A stretch of DNA of 53,109 nucleotides from Thermoplasmatota archaeon (GTDB lineage Archaea; Thermoplasmatota; E2; UBA202; JdFR-43): the NCBI GenBank assembly GCA_029259055.1, contig JAPDJP010000002.1, forward strand, positions 1 to 53,109. Direction: 5' to 3'. The translations under genes and the position numbers were made by a program. Shown in pieces: positions 34,745-42,567 of this stretch. Position 1 is the stretch's first letter. The number at the start of each line of letters is the position of its first letter. The notes beneath the pieces were generated by a model, which made no database searches, was not told where the DNA came from, and saw only the letters and a program-made list of their open reading frames with translations.

Positions 34745-36235
34745 ATGAAGAAAATTAAGCCGAAAAGAGCATTGATAAGTGTTTATGATAAAAGAGGTTT
34801 AGAAGATTTTTGTAAAGCATTGCTGAAAGAAAATGTTGAGATCTATGCAACATCGGGAACAAGAAAGTTTTTGGAGGAAAAGGGAATAAAAGTTAGGGAA
34901 GCGGAGGAATACACTGGATTTGAAGAATTACTAGGGGGGAAAATAAAAACATTGCATACAAACATTCACGCTGCAATTTTAGCCAAAGAGGATGAAATAA
35001 ATGAAATAGAAAGGAAGGGAATAAAAGCATTTGACATGGTTGTATGCAATTTTTACCCATATGAATTGGGCATCGAAAAAATGGATATAGGTGGACCCGC
35101 AATGACTAGGGCAGCTGCCAAAAACTGGCACCGCGTAATAATAATTTCTCACCCAAGCCAATACGAAATGGCGATTCATCATTTAAAAGAAGGTTTTGAT
35201 GAGAAAATTAGAAAAGAGCTTGCTATAGAGGCGTTGAAAAGAACAGCTTATTATGATGCTATGCTAATAAAAAATTATTTCGATTTTAATGATTTGCTTG
35301 TTTATCCATTTATAAAAAAATTTGATTTGAGGTATGGTGAAAATCCTCACCAAAAAGGAGCTTTTTATATAAGAGAAGAATATAAAGGAGCCTGTATAGC
35401 AAATGCTTTTCAATTGCAAGGAAAAAAACTCTCATATAATAACATCTTGGACGCGAATCATGCAATAGAATGTGTAAAAGAATTTGAGGAGCCGTGCGCA
35501 GTCATTGTAAAACATGCCACCCCCTCCGGAATCGCCTGCGCGGATTCCATAGAAAAGGCGTGGGAATATGCTTTCGAAACGGATGTGTATTCTCCCTTTG
35601 GAGGAGTTGTTGCGGTTAATAGGCAGGTAAATGCGAAATTGGCGGAAAAGTTAATAAAAATCTTCCTTGAAGTAATAATAGCTCCTTCTTTCAGTCGAGA
35701 AGCTCTGGAGATATTGAAAACAAAGAAAAATCTAAGACTTTTAAAAGTTGATGGATTGGATAAAGAAAAAAGAAAAACGGAAATAGAAATAAGAAGCGTT
35801 GAGGGAGGACTACTTTTACAGGAAAAAGATGTAAAAGAATTTAATCCAGAAGAATGGAAAGTAGTCACAAAAAATAAGCCATCTAAGGAGGATTTAGAAT
35901 CAATGTTATTTGCAATGAAATGCGTTCGCCATATAAAATCTAATGCAGTTGTTTTTGTAAAAGGAAAAAGAACAGTCGCAATAGGAGGAGGGCAAACAGC
36001 AAGAGTAGACGCGGTATGGATCGCCATTCACAAAGGAAAAGAGAAAATCAAGGATTCTATAATGGCATCTGATGCCTTTTTCCCATTTAGAGATGCTGTC
36101 GATTTGGCAGCTAAAGCAGGAGTAAAAGCAATTGTTCAGCCAGGTGGCTCAATAAGAGATGAAGAAGTAATTAAAGCTGCTAATGAGCATGGAATAATAA
36201 TGGTATTTACTGGACAAAGATGTTTCTTACATTAG
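34745..36235 (+). CDS. purH: Bifunctional AICAR transformylase / IMP cyclohydrolase PurH
   Basis: A 496-aa protein with both PurH domains. The MGS-like IMP cyclohydrolase half (about 1-190) begins RALISVYDKRGLEDF and includes ATSGT, GGKIKTLHTNIHAAIL and NFYPYE. The transformylase half includes LRYGENPHQKGAFY, VKHATPSGIA with the catalytic Lys-His pair, and SDAFFPFRDAVDLAAKAGVKAIVQPGGSIRD. It catalyses the last two steps of IMP synthesis using formyl-folate. Many archaea instead use PurP and PurO, so this folate-dependent enzyme may have been acquired by transfer. purN follows 166 nt downstream. Confidence 0.96.
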   Translation: MKKIKPKRALISVYDKRGLEDFCKALLKENVEIYATSGTRKFLEEKGIKVREAEEYTGFEELLGGKIKTLHTNIHAAILAKEDEINEIERKGIKAFDMVVCNFYPYELGIEKMDIGGPAMTRAAAKNWHRVIIISHPSQYEMAIHHLKEGFDEKIRKELAIEALKRTAYYDAMLIKNYFDFNDLLVYPFIKKFDLRYGENPHQKGAFYIREEYKGACIANAFQLQGKKLSYNNILDANHAIECVKEFEEPCAVIVKHATPSGIACADSIEKAWEYAFETDVYSPFGGVVAVNRQVNAKLAEKLIKIFLEVIIAPSFSREALEILKTKKNLRLLKVDGLDKEKRKTEIEIRSVEGGLLLQEKDVKEFNPEEWKVVTKNKPSKEDLESMLFAMKCVRHIKSNAVVFVKGKRTVAIGGGQTARVDAVWIAIHKGKEKIKDSIMASDAFFPFRDAVDLAAKAGVKAIVQPGGSIRDEEVIKAANEHGIIMVFTGQRCFLH

Positions 36236-36323
36236 ATAAGATAATTACCTTCAAAGAATAATTTTATTCTTGCCCGATACGTTTTTATTTCGTCGTTTTT
36301 CCAATAATACTTCAAAAATCCTC

Positions 36324-36357
36324 AATAGAGTCTGGTGAAGAACTCACCAATTCTATT
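36324..36357. other. Interrupted inverted repeat between purH and purN
   Basis: TGGTGA and TCACCA pair around a 5-nt loop, and AATAG and CTATT pair outside a small internal loop. A T-rich stretch follows on the plus strand. The 166-nt spacer holds no gene. The structure may be a terminator for purH or a leader element of purN. Confidence 0.35.
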
Positions 36358-36401
36358 GCTTTTATTTATATGATAATTAACTCACTTAAAAATTTTAAAC
36401 A

Positions 36402-37073
36402 ATGAAGAATTCTATTTTTATGCTAAAAGTAGGTGTTCTTGCATCAGGAAGGGGAACGAACTTACAAGCAATTATCGATGCTTCTGAAAAGAAAATGATA
36501 AATGCGGAGGTAGTTGTTGTTGTGAGTGATAATGAAAAAGCATTTGCTTTAGAAAGAGCAAAAAAACATGGTATAGATGCATATTTTATTGATGCGAGCA
36601 ATAAAGAAAAACATGAAAAGAAGATTGACGAAATATTCAGGAATTATGATGTAGGGCTTGCTGTTGGGGCTGGTTATATGAGAGTTCTTTCGCCATGGTT
36701 TATAAAAAGATGGTACGGAAAAATCATAAATATACATCCTTCTCTGTTACCATCCTTTAAGGGAATAGATGCCCAAAGACAGGCTTTAGAATATGGAGTA
36801 AAGTTGGCGGGATGCACCACCCATTTTATGGATGAGAAACCAGACCACGGACCAATTATTCTTCAGGCAGCCATTAGAGTCCTTCCAGATGATGATAGGG
36901 ATAAGCTGGCAGAAAGAATTTTAAAGGTTGAGCACCAAATTTTGCCAAGAAGCATTGATTTATTTGAGAAGAAAAGACTAATTATTGAAGGAAGAAAGGT
37001 AAAAATCTTGCCAGGAGATTCATGGCTCCCCAAATATAGTTATCCTGATGTTCTTTATTCATATGGCTATTGA
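36402..37073 (+). CDS. purN: Phosphoribosylglycinamide formyltransferase PurN
   Basis: A 223-aa GAR transformylase. Motifs are KVGVLASGRGTNLQAIID at the N-terminus, the active-site IINIHPSLLPSFKG with catalytic Asn and His, and the later DHGPIILQAAIRVLPDD loop with catalytic Asp. It transfers a formyl group from 10-formyl-tetrahydrofolate to GAR in purine synthesis. ATG codons at 36402 and 36420 are both possible; the second gives the shorter usual N-terminus MLKVGVLASG. The pairing with purH suggests a folate-based purine route. Confidence 0.95.
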   Translation: MKNSIFMLKVGVLASGRGTNLQAIIDASEKKMINAEVVVVVSDNEKAFALERAKKHGIDAYFIDASNKEKHEKKIDEIFRNYDVGLAVGAGYMRVLSPWFIKRWYGKIINIHPSLLPSFKGIDAQRQALEYGVKLAGCTTHFMDEKPDHGPIILQAAIRVLPDDDRDKLAERILKVEHQILPRSIDLFEKKRLIIEGRKVKILPGDSWLPKYSYPDVLYSYGY

Positions 37074-37089
37074 TGATAATACATAAAAA

Positions 37090-37097
37090 TTTTATAC
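37090..37097 (+). promoter_or_regulatory. TATA box of the beta-helix protein gene
   Basis: TTTTATAC is centred about 23 nt before the ATG at 37117, with no Shine-Dalgarno between, which fits a leaderless transcript. Confidence 0.4.
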
Positions 37098-37116
37098 AAA
37101 AAATTAAATTACGCTT

Positions 37117-38328
37117 ATGAAGGGAATAATTTTTGTTGTAACACTTCTGTTTTTAACCCAGATAATTTTTCCATACAATATAGAAAGTCATTCATTGAAT
37201 AACACCCTTTATGTTGGAGGCTCCGGCCCAGGGAATTATTCTTCAATACAAGCAGCGATAGATGATGCAAAGGATGGATATACAATTATCGTATATCCAG
37301 GTACTTATAACGAAAATATAATTGTTACAAAACAATTAACAATTATTGGGAAGGATAGAGATGCTACAGTAATTGATGGAGGAATGAAAAGTGATGTTGT
37401 TTTAATAACAGCAGATAATGTTAAAATCCAAGGATTTACAATTACAAACAGTGGAGATATTGATAATTATGCGGGAATAAGGATACATAATTATACATAT
37501 TATTGCGAGATATCCGATTGTTCTATTTTGAATTCTAATAGAGGCGTTTTTGGATATTATATATACCATGCTACCATAAAAAACTGTACCATATCCAATA
37601 TTTATAGAAAAAGTGGCGTTGCATTATATTACTCAAATCATAATTGCATCTGGAATCTCACAATCAATGATATTAATTGGACAGGAATATATTTTTATGG
37701 AGGAAAATACAATACAATAAAGAAATGTAATATTTCGAACTGTGGAGCCTATGGCATAACTTTAGATTATTCAGATTATTGTATCGTTTCAGATTGCGAA
37801 ATCAAAAACTCATTAAATGGAATAAAATTGGCCAAATCAAATTATAACGAGTTTCTTGGAAATGTAATAACGGGAAGTGTCGGAAGTGGAATAGTTTTTT
37901 ATGTCGGTTCAAACGAAAATACGATTTCATCCTGTTACCTATATAAAAATGGTTATAATGGAATATATATGAGAAGATGCAGAAATAACTGGATAGAGAA
38001 AAACCGGATAGAAGAAAACAATAGAAGCGGAATATATATGGAGTCATCAAATGCAAACACCATAAGTAGATGTAATATTATAAAAAATAGGCAGTGTGGG
38101 GTTTATCTAAAAAGATGCTTGGAAATAATTGTAAATTACAGCAATATATATGATAGTGGTTTTGGTATAGGAATATTTGCTAATGAAAGCTATTGTGATG
38201 CACGCTATAATTATTGGGGAACTATATTTGGTCCACTAACTTTTGGCTTGCTTGGAGACGGAATTGCATGGGTAGGAGATGCTAACATAAAATTTTTCCC
38301 ATGGAGCATCTTTAAAAACCAATGGTAG
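37117..38328 (+). CDS. Secreted right-handed parallel beta-helix protein (NosD-like)
   Basis: A 403-aa protein with a signal peptide (about 1-20). The N-terminal repeat unit LYVGGSGPGNYSSIQAAIDDAKDGYTI and PGTYNENIIV is the standard opening of NosD/pectate-lyase-like beta helices. It is followed by about ten coils of roughly 22 residues with Asn ladders, such as NTIKKCNISNCGAYGI and NTISSCYLYKNGYNGIYM. It ends with a WGTIFGPLTFG segment. Such proteins bind or cut polysaccharides at the surface; a copper role as in NosD is not implied. No anchor is seen. A T-rich tract follows the stop. Confidence 0.85.
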   Translation: MKGIIFVVTLLFLTQIIFPYNIESHSLNNTLYVGGSGPGNYSSIQAAIDDAKDGYTIIVYPGTYNENIIVTKQLTIIGKDRDATVIDGGMKSDVVLITADNVKIQGFTITNSGDIDNYAGIRIHNYTYYCEISDCSILNSNRGVFGYYIYHATIKNCTISNIYRKSGVALYYSNHNCIWNLTINDINWTGIYFYGGKYNTIKKCNISNCGAYGITLDYSDYCIVSDCEIKNSLNGIKLAKSNYNEFLGNVITGSVGSGIVFYVGSNENTISSCYLYKNGYNGIYMRRCRNNWIEKNRIEENNRSGIYMESSNANTISRCNIIKNRQCGVYLKRCLEIIVNYSNIYDSGFGIGIFANESYCDARYNYWGTIFGPLTFGLLGDGIAWVGDANIKFFPWSIFKNQW

Positions 38329-38362
38329 CGTAAATTTTTTCTTTTTCTTTCTTATTTTTGTT

Positions 38363-40003
38363 ATGAAAAAGTTATTCTGCTTTATCGTTGGTATCTTATT
38401 TTTAATTCCCGTTGGAATAAATGAAAAGAATAAGGGTAATAATGCTGATTGCTCTTTTCCTCCTGTTGCATTAATGGGGAAATATATTTACAAAGGAAGA
38501 ATAGGAAAAGAAATTGTTTTTGATGCTTCAGCAAGCTATGATTCAAATAGAGATAGGCTATGTTATAGGTGGGATTTTGATAATGATGGAGTTTATGATA
38601 CTCCATGGATTTCTTCGCCAAAAATAAGACATGTGTATGAAAATGCTTATGATGGATATGCTAAATTACAGGTAAGTGATGGAAAAGCTACTGATGAATG
38701 CCTTTTTAGAGTTATAATAAAAAATACAGAAAATATTGATCAAAGCCAGGAGAATATGGATGGATATGTTAAAATATATGGTACATATAGATATGCTCAA
38801 ACCTTCGTTCCTTCAAAGTTAATGTTGAAGGGAATAGATATATACATAGCAAGAAAGGGGTTTGCCAGTAGCGAAAGCAAAGGGACAAGCAAACTACTGA
38901 CCATCCTATCCGAGAGATTCTTCCCGATAATGAAAGCTTTGATTCTTTCGGGTGTAAAAAGAATAAATGTTGGTAATTTTTCAGCCAATGCAGGCGTTCA
39001 GAGTATGTTTCTTGGCGATCTTTCCGTATATCTCTTCGAAGGAAGCCCAGATACAGAGCTTCACTATATTGCAAGCTTTACAATATCTCCAAGAGATGTC
39101 TCAAAATCTGGTGGATGGATTCATCTCAACATAACCGAGGAGTTAAAGTGGAACACAACCTATACCATACAGTTGTTCCAGAATGGGGGTAATGCAAGGA
39201 ATTATTACATGTGGTATTATGGAAATAATAACCCTTATAAGAATGGCTCAGCATATTCATCATCATCCTATGGAAATTGGATAGAAGAGAGCTTTGATTT
39301 CTGCTTCAGAACCTATGCTGAGCCAACAGGAGAAGAGCCAGATGGCGTTGAGGAGAGATGGGCTGTGTTGTTTGCTGATCCGAACTCTTTTAGTTCCACC
39401 GAAGATCTAATCGATACTAAAAATTGCCTTATCCACCACGGATGGAATGCGGATCATATAAAGACTATCGTTATAGAGAATTTTAGGAATGATGTTGAAG
39501 CAGGCTTGGAATGGCTTGACAGCATGGAGGATATGGATGATACCATAATGATTATGTATACTGGACATACTAAGCCATTTAGTTTCTTTGATCCCTCAAA
39601 CTGCGCATCCCAGAAAATCGTCATGATCTTTGACAGTTGTTACTCAGGAAAAGCAATAGATGCATTGAAGGGTGAAGGGAAAGTTATTCTCACATCTGCA
39701 GACGAGGAACATACATCTCATAATTTGGGAGAATGCAAAAATAGCATCTTTATTTATTTCCTCGTAGATGAAACTGGATGTTATAGCAATAGATGGGGTT
39801 TTCCGACACCAAATATAGGAAAGGATGGTGCATTCGCGAGAGAAGACTGCGATTTGAATAAAGACGGCTGGATATCGGCAGAAGAAGCATTTAAATGGGC
39901 TTCTTACTGGACTGACCACGACTTAGAGTACTTTGGTTATGAACCACAGTATCCTCAGATTTACGATGGATATGATGGAGAACTGCTGGTAACAAAAGTA
40001 TGA
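38363..40003 (+). CDS. Secreted caspase-like (clan CD) peptidase with PKD and lectin-like domains
   Basis: A 546-aa precursor with a signal peptide (about 1-18). A PKD domain (about 33-120) includes VFDASASYD and RWDFDNDG. A lectin-like domain (about 143-318) runs from AQTFVPSKL to FDFCFRTYAE. The peptidase domain (about 330-470) has H402 in MYTGHTK and C426 in FDSCYSGKA, the His/Cys dyad of caspase and legumain folds. Most relatives have HG after the Gly; here it is HT. A calcium loop DLNKDGWISAEE lies near 497-508. It may process surface proteins. The lectin-like domain also occurs in the nearby C11 pseudogene. Confidence 0.8.
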   Translation: MKKLFCFIVGILFLIPVGINEKNKGNNADCSFPPVALMGKYIYKGRIGKEIVFDASASYDSNRDRLCYRWDFDNDGVYDTPWISSPKIRHVYENAYDGYAKLQVSDGKATDECLFRVIIKNTENIDQSQENMDGYVKIYGTYRYAQTFVPSKLMLKGIDIYIARKGFASSESKGTSKLLTILSERFFPIMKALILSGVKRINVGNFSANAGVQSMFLGDLSVYLFEGSPDTELHYIASFTISPRDVSKSGGWIHLNITEELKWNTTYTIQLFQNGGNARNYYMWYYGNNNPYKNGSAYSSSSYGNWIEESFDFCFRTYAEPTGEEPDGVEERWAVLFADPNSFSSTEDLIDTKNCLIHHGWNADHIKTIVIENFRNDVEAGLEWLDSMEDMDDTIMIMYTGHTKPFSFFDPSNCASQKIVMIFDSCYSGKAIDALKGEGKVILTSADEEHTSHNLGECKNSIFIYFLVDETGCYSNRWGFPTPNIGKDGAFAREDCDLNKDGWISAEEAFKWASYWTDHDLEYFGYEPQYPQIYDGYDGELLVTKV

Positions 40004-40059
40004 TATCCGGTAATAAAAATCCATCCAAATTTTCTTATATTATTTTTTCATAAGCAATT

Positions 40060-41055
40060 ATGATTGACATTGTTACAAGGAATCTTAAGGAAGTGGTTAC
40101 GATAGAAGAGCTTGAAAAATTGCTACAAAAGGAAGAAAAAAAAGCTTATATTGGCTTTGAGCCATCTGGGCTGGTTCATTTGGGCTGGCTAATGTGCGCT
40201 GACAAGGTTAAAGATTTGGTTGAGGCTGGTTTCAATGTTAAAATTTTGCTTGCTGACTGGCACGCATGGATTAATGATAAGTTAAATGGAAATATGGATG
40301 CGATAAAAACTTGTGGGGAATACATTAAGGATGCCTTTAGGGCAATGGGTGTTAAAAATGTGGAATATGTATATGCTAGCGATTTGGTAAAAGATGATGA
40401 ATATTGGCGTTTAGTTTTAAAAATAGCAAAGGAAACCACGCTTGCAAGAGTAAAAAGAGCAATGGATATAATGGGAAGGAAGGCTGAAGAAGCTGAAAAA
40501 GATGTTTCTAAATTTTTCTATCCTTTAATGCAAGTGGCAGATATATTTTATTTAGATGTAGACGCCGCCTTAGGAGGATTGGACCAACGACATGCTCATA
40601 TGCTAGCTAGAGATGTTTGTAAAAAACTCAAAATGAAAAAGCCAATTGCATTGCATACTCCAATAATTTCTAGCTTACAAGCAAAAGAAAGGATGGATGC
40701 AAAAATGTCAAAATCAAAACCTTCTTCCGCCATTTTTATTCATGATGGATATGATGAAATAAAAAAGAAAATAAGAAAAGCATATTGTCCAGAAGGTATA
40801 ACAGAAGGAAATCCTGTAATAGAAATTGCAAAGCATATTGTTTTTCAACATTTTGAAGAAATAGAAATTGTGGGCATATCTTACAAATCTTATGAAGATT
40901 TGGAGAAGTCTTTTATTAGGAAAGAATTACATCCTCTCGATTTAAAAACAGCGATAGCAGATTATTTGGAAAAAATTTTATCCCCAATAAGACAATACTT
41001 CGAAAAAAATCCAAATAATTTACAGAAATTATTAAATTATATGCAAAATAAATAA
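40060..41055 (+). CDS. tyrS: Tyrosyl-tRNA synthetase, archaeal/eukaryotic type
   Basis: A 331-aa class I synthetase. The HIGH-like motif is PSGLVHLG (35-42) and KMSKS is at 215-219. Tyrosine-pocket residues match the M. jannaschii enzyme with a small offset: Y30, Y154, Q158, D161 and Q176. It charges tRNA-Tyr with tyrosine in translation. Length is normal for the short archaeal form, which lacks the S4-like domain of bacteria. A DUF72 gene starts 2 nt after its stop. Confidence 0.97.
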   Translation: MIDIVTRNLKEVVTIEELEKLLQKEEKKAYIGFEPSGLVHLGWLMCADKVKDLVEAGFNVKILLADWHAWINDKLNGNMDAIKTCGEYIKDAFRAMGVKNVEYVYASDLVKDDEYWRLVLKIAKETTLARVKRAMDIMGRKAEEAEKDVSKFFYPLMQVADIFYLDVDAALGGLDQRHAHMLARDVCKKLKMKKPIALHTPIISSLQAKERMDAKMSKSKPSSAIFIHDGYDEIKKKIRKAYCPEGITEGNPVIEIAKHIVFQHFEEIEIVGISYKSYEDLEKSFIRKELHPLDLKTAIADYLEKILSPIRQYFEKNPNNLQKLLNYMQNK

Positions 41056-41057
41056 TC

Positions 41058-41768
41058 ATGATAAAAGTTGGGTGTTGTGGATTCCAAGGAAAAAAACAAG
41101 ATTATTTTAAAAAGTTTGAAGTAGTAGAAATACAGCAAACATTTTACAAACTCCCAAAAATTGAAACAGCCAAGAAATGGCGAGAGGAGGCGCCGCCTAA
41201 CTTTGAATATACAATGAAAGCTTGGCAACTTATAACTCATAAGGCAACAAGTCCTACTTATAGAAAAGCTGGAATAAAAATAGAGGAGGATAAAAAAGAT
41301 AAATACGGATTCTTTCAGCCTACTCAAGAAGTTTTTGAGGCATGGGAAAGTTGTAAGGAATTTGCAAAGGAATTAAATGCAACAATAATTATTTTTCAGT
41401 GCCCAGCGGCTTTTAAGGAAAATGAAGAAAACATAAATAACATAAAACAGTTTTTTTCTAGTATTGAAAAAGATTTTATTTATGCTTGGGAACCGAGAGG
41501 AGACTGGAAAAAAGAAACTATAATGGAGATATGCCAAGAATTTGATATAATTCATTGTGTCGATCCTTTTAAAAACGAAAGTTACTATGGCATGCCAAAA
41601 TACTATAGGCTTCATGGTATAACTGGATATAATTATGATTACAGCATGGATGAACTAAAGAAATTATACGAGATTTGTAAATTGAATGAAAATGTATATT
41701 GTATGTTTAACAATACGAAAATGCTAAAAAATGCGCTGGAATTTAAAAAAATTATAGAAAAATTTTAA
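41058..41768 (+). CDS. DUF72 (YecE-like) protein
   Basis: A 236-aa TIM-barrel protein of the DUF72 family. Family features are KVGCCGFQ at the N-terminus, VVEIQQTFYKLP, TMKAWQLITH, and later YAWEPRGDW and YYRLHGITGYNYDYS. The function of the family is unknown. It is placed 2 nt behind tyrS and 19 nt before a receiver-domain gene, so the three are probably one transcript. The core is complete and there is no sign of truncation. Confidence 0.9.
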   Translation: MIKVGCCGFQGKKQDYFKKFEVVEIQQTFYKLPKIETAKKWREEAPPNFEYTMKAWQLITHKATSPTYRKAGIKIEEDKKDKYGFFQPTQEVFEAWESCKEFAKELNATIIIFQCPAAFKENEENINNIKQFFSSIEKDFIYAWEPRGDWKKETIMEICQEFDIIHCVDPFKNESYYGMPKYYRLHGITGYNYDYSMDELKKLYEICKLNENVYCMFNNTKMLKNALEFKKIIEKF

Positions 41769-41787
41769 TACACTAATTATAACTTAT

Positions 41788-42243
41788 ATGATGTGCTTAT
41801 TGCTGATAGATGATGAACAGGAGATGCACGAACTGTTGAAAAACTATTTTCCAGATATTGATATTTATTCAGCCTACAATGGTGTAGAAGGCATTAGACT
41901 ATATAAGGAATTAATCAAGAATAATAAGAAACCGCTGGTTATAATAGATTTAAATTTATCCGGAGGAAAGAAACTTAAAGATTTAATAAAGCAAATTAGG
42001 GGAATAAAAATGGATGGAATAAGAACAGCTAGAGAAATACTTAGAATTGACAGAAATGCAAATATAATCGGTCTTACCGCATATGCTGATTCTGAATGGG
42101 GAAGAAGATTATTAGAAGTTGGAGCAAAAGAAATTTTTGATAAGAAAGAAGGATTTGAGAAATTCGTAAAGAGAGTTAGGGAATTGCTAACTAATCATTA
42201 TATATTCTTTTTATATTATTCTTATGCCAAAAATAGTTATTAA
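41788..42243 (+). CDS. Stand-alone receiver-domain (CheY-like) protein with a loop insertion
   Basis: A 151-aa single-domain response regulator. All key residues are visible: acidic D8 and D9, phospho-acceptor D54 (VIIDLNL), switch T97 (LTAYAD) and lysine near 119 (IFDKKEG). A 15-residue basic insertion (about 59-73) separates D54 from the usual MDGI segment, right beside the phosphorylation site. There is no output domain and no histidine kinase in this window, so partners are unknown. The C-terminal 20 nt overlap the next gene. Confidence 0.85.
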   Translation: MMCLLLIDDEQEMHELLKNYFPDIDIYSAYNGVEGIRLYKELIKNNKKPLVIIDLNLSGGKKLKDLIKQIRGIKMDGIRTAREILRIDRNANIIGLTAYADSEWGRRLLEVGAKEIFDKKEGFEKFVKRVRELLTNHYIFFLYYSYAKNSY

Positions 42244-42505
42244 AAAAGACGGAAGAAAAGAGGATTTTATTCCAGAAAAAATTGTTGTATCAGCAATAAA
42301 AACGGGAGCAAGTGTTGATGTAGCAAGGAATATTGCAAGAAAAATTGAAAGCATTGAAAAAGAAGAGATTGAAACTAAAGAAATAAGAGAAATAGTTTTG
42401 CATGAATTAAAGAGCATCAATCCAGTATGGCATGAGCGATGGATTGCATATGACAAAGGAGTTAAAAGATTATATAAACATTATAAACATGGACTATATG
42501 AATAA
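42224..42505 (+). CDS. ATP-cone domain protein
   Basis: A 93-aa protein made almost only of an ATP-cone: IVIKKDGRKEDFIPEKIVVSAIKTGASVDVA, then the helix region VARNIARKIES and the closing NPVWHERWIAYDKGVKRLY. ATP-cones bind ATP or dATP and act as allosteric switches in ribonucleotide reductase and in the NrdR repressor. There is no zinc ribbon, so it is not a normal NrdR, and no reductase gene is nearby. Its start lies inside the receiver gene (20-nt overlap), hinting at translational coupling. Confidence 0.88.
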   Translation: MPKIVIKKDGRKEDFIPEKIVVSAIKTGASVDVARNIARKIESIEKEEIETKEIREIVLHELKSINPVWHERWIAYDKGVKRLYKHYKHGLYE

Positions 42506-42567
42506 TTTTCCATTATTATTTCATCATTGAATAATAAAATTTATTTTTATATTATTCTTTCATATTC

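Noticed and set aside
38329-38362. A T-rich tract after the beta-helix gene considered as a terminator.
   Set aside because: It also serves as the 34-nt leader before the next ATG, has no hairpin, and cannot be separated from ordinary AT-rich spacer.
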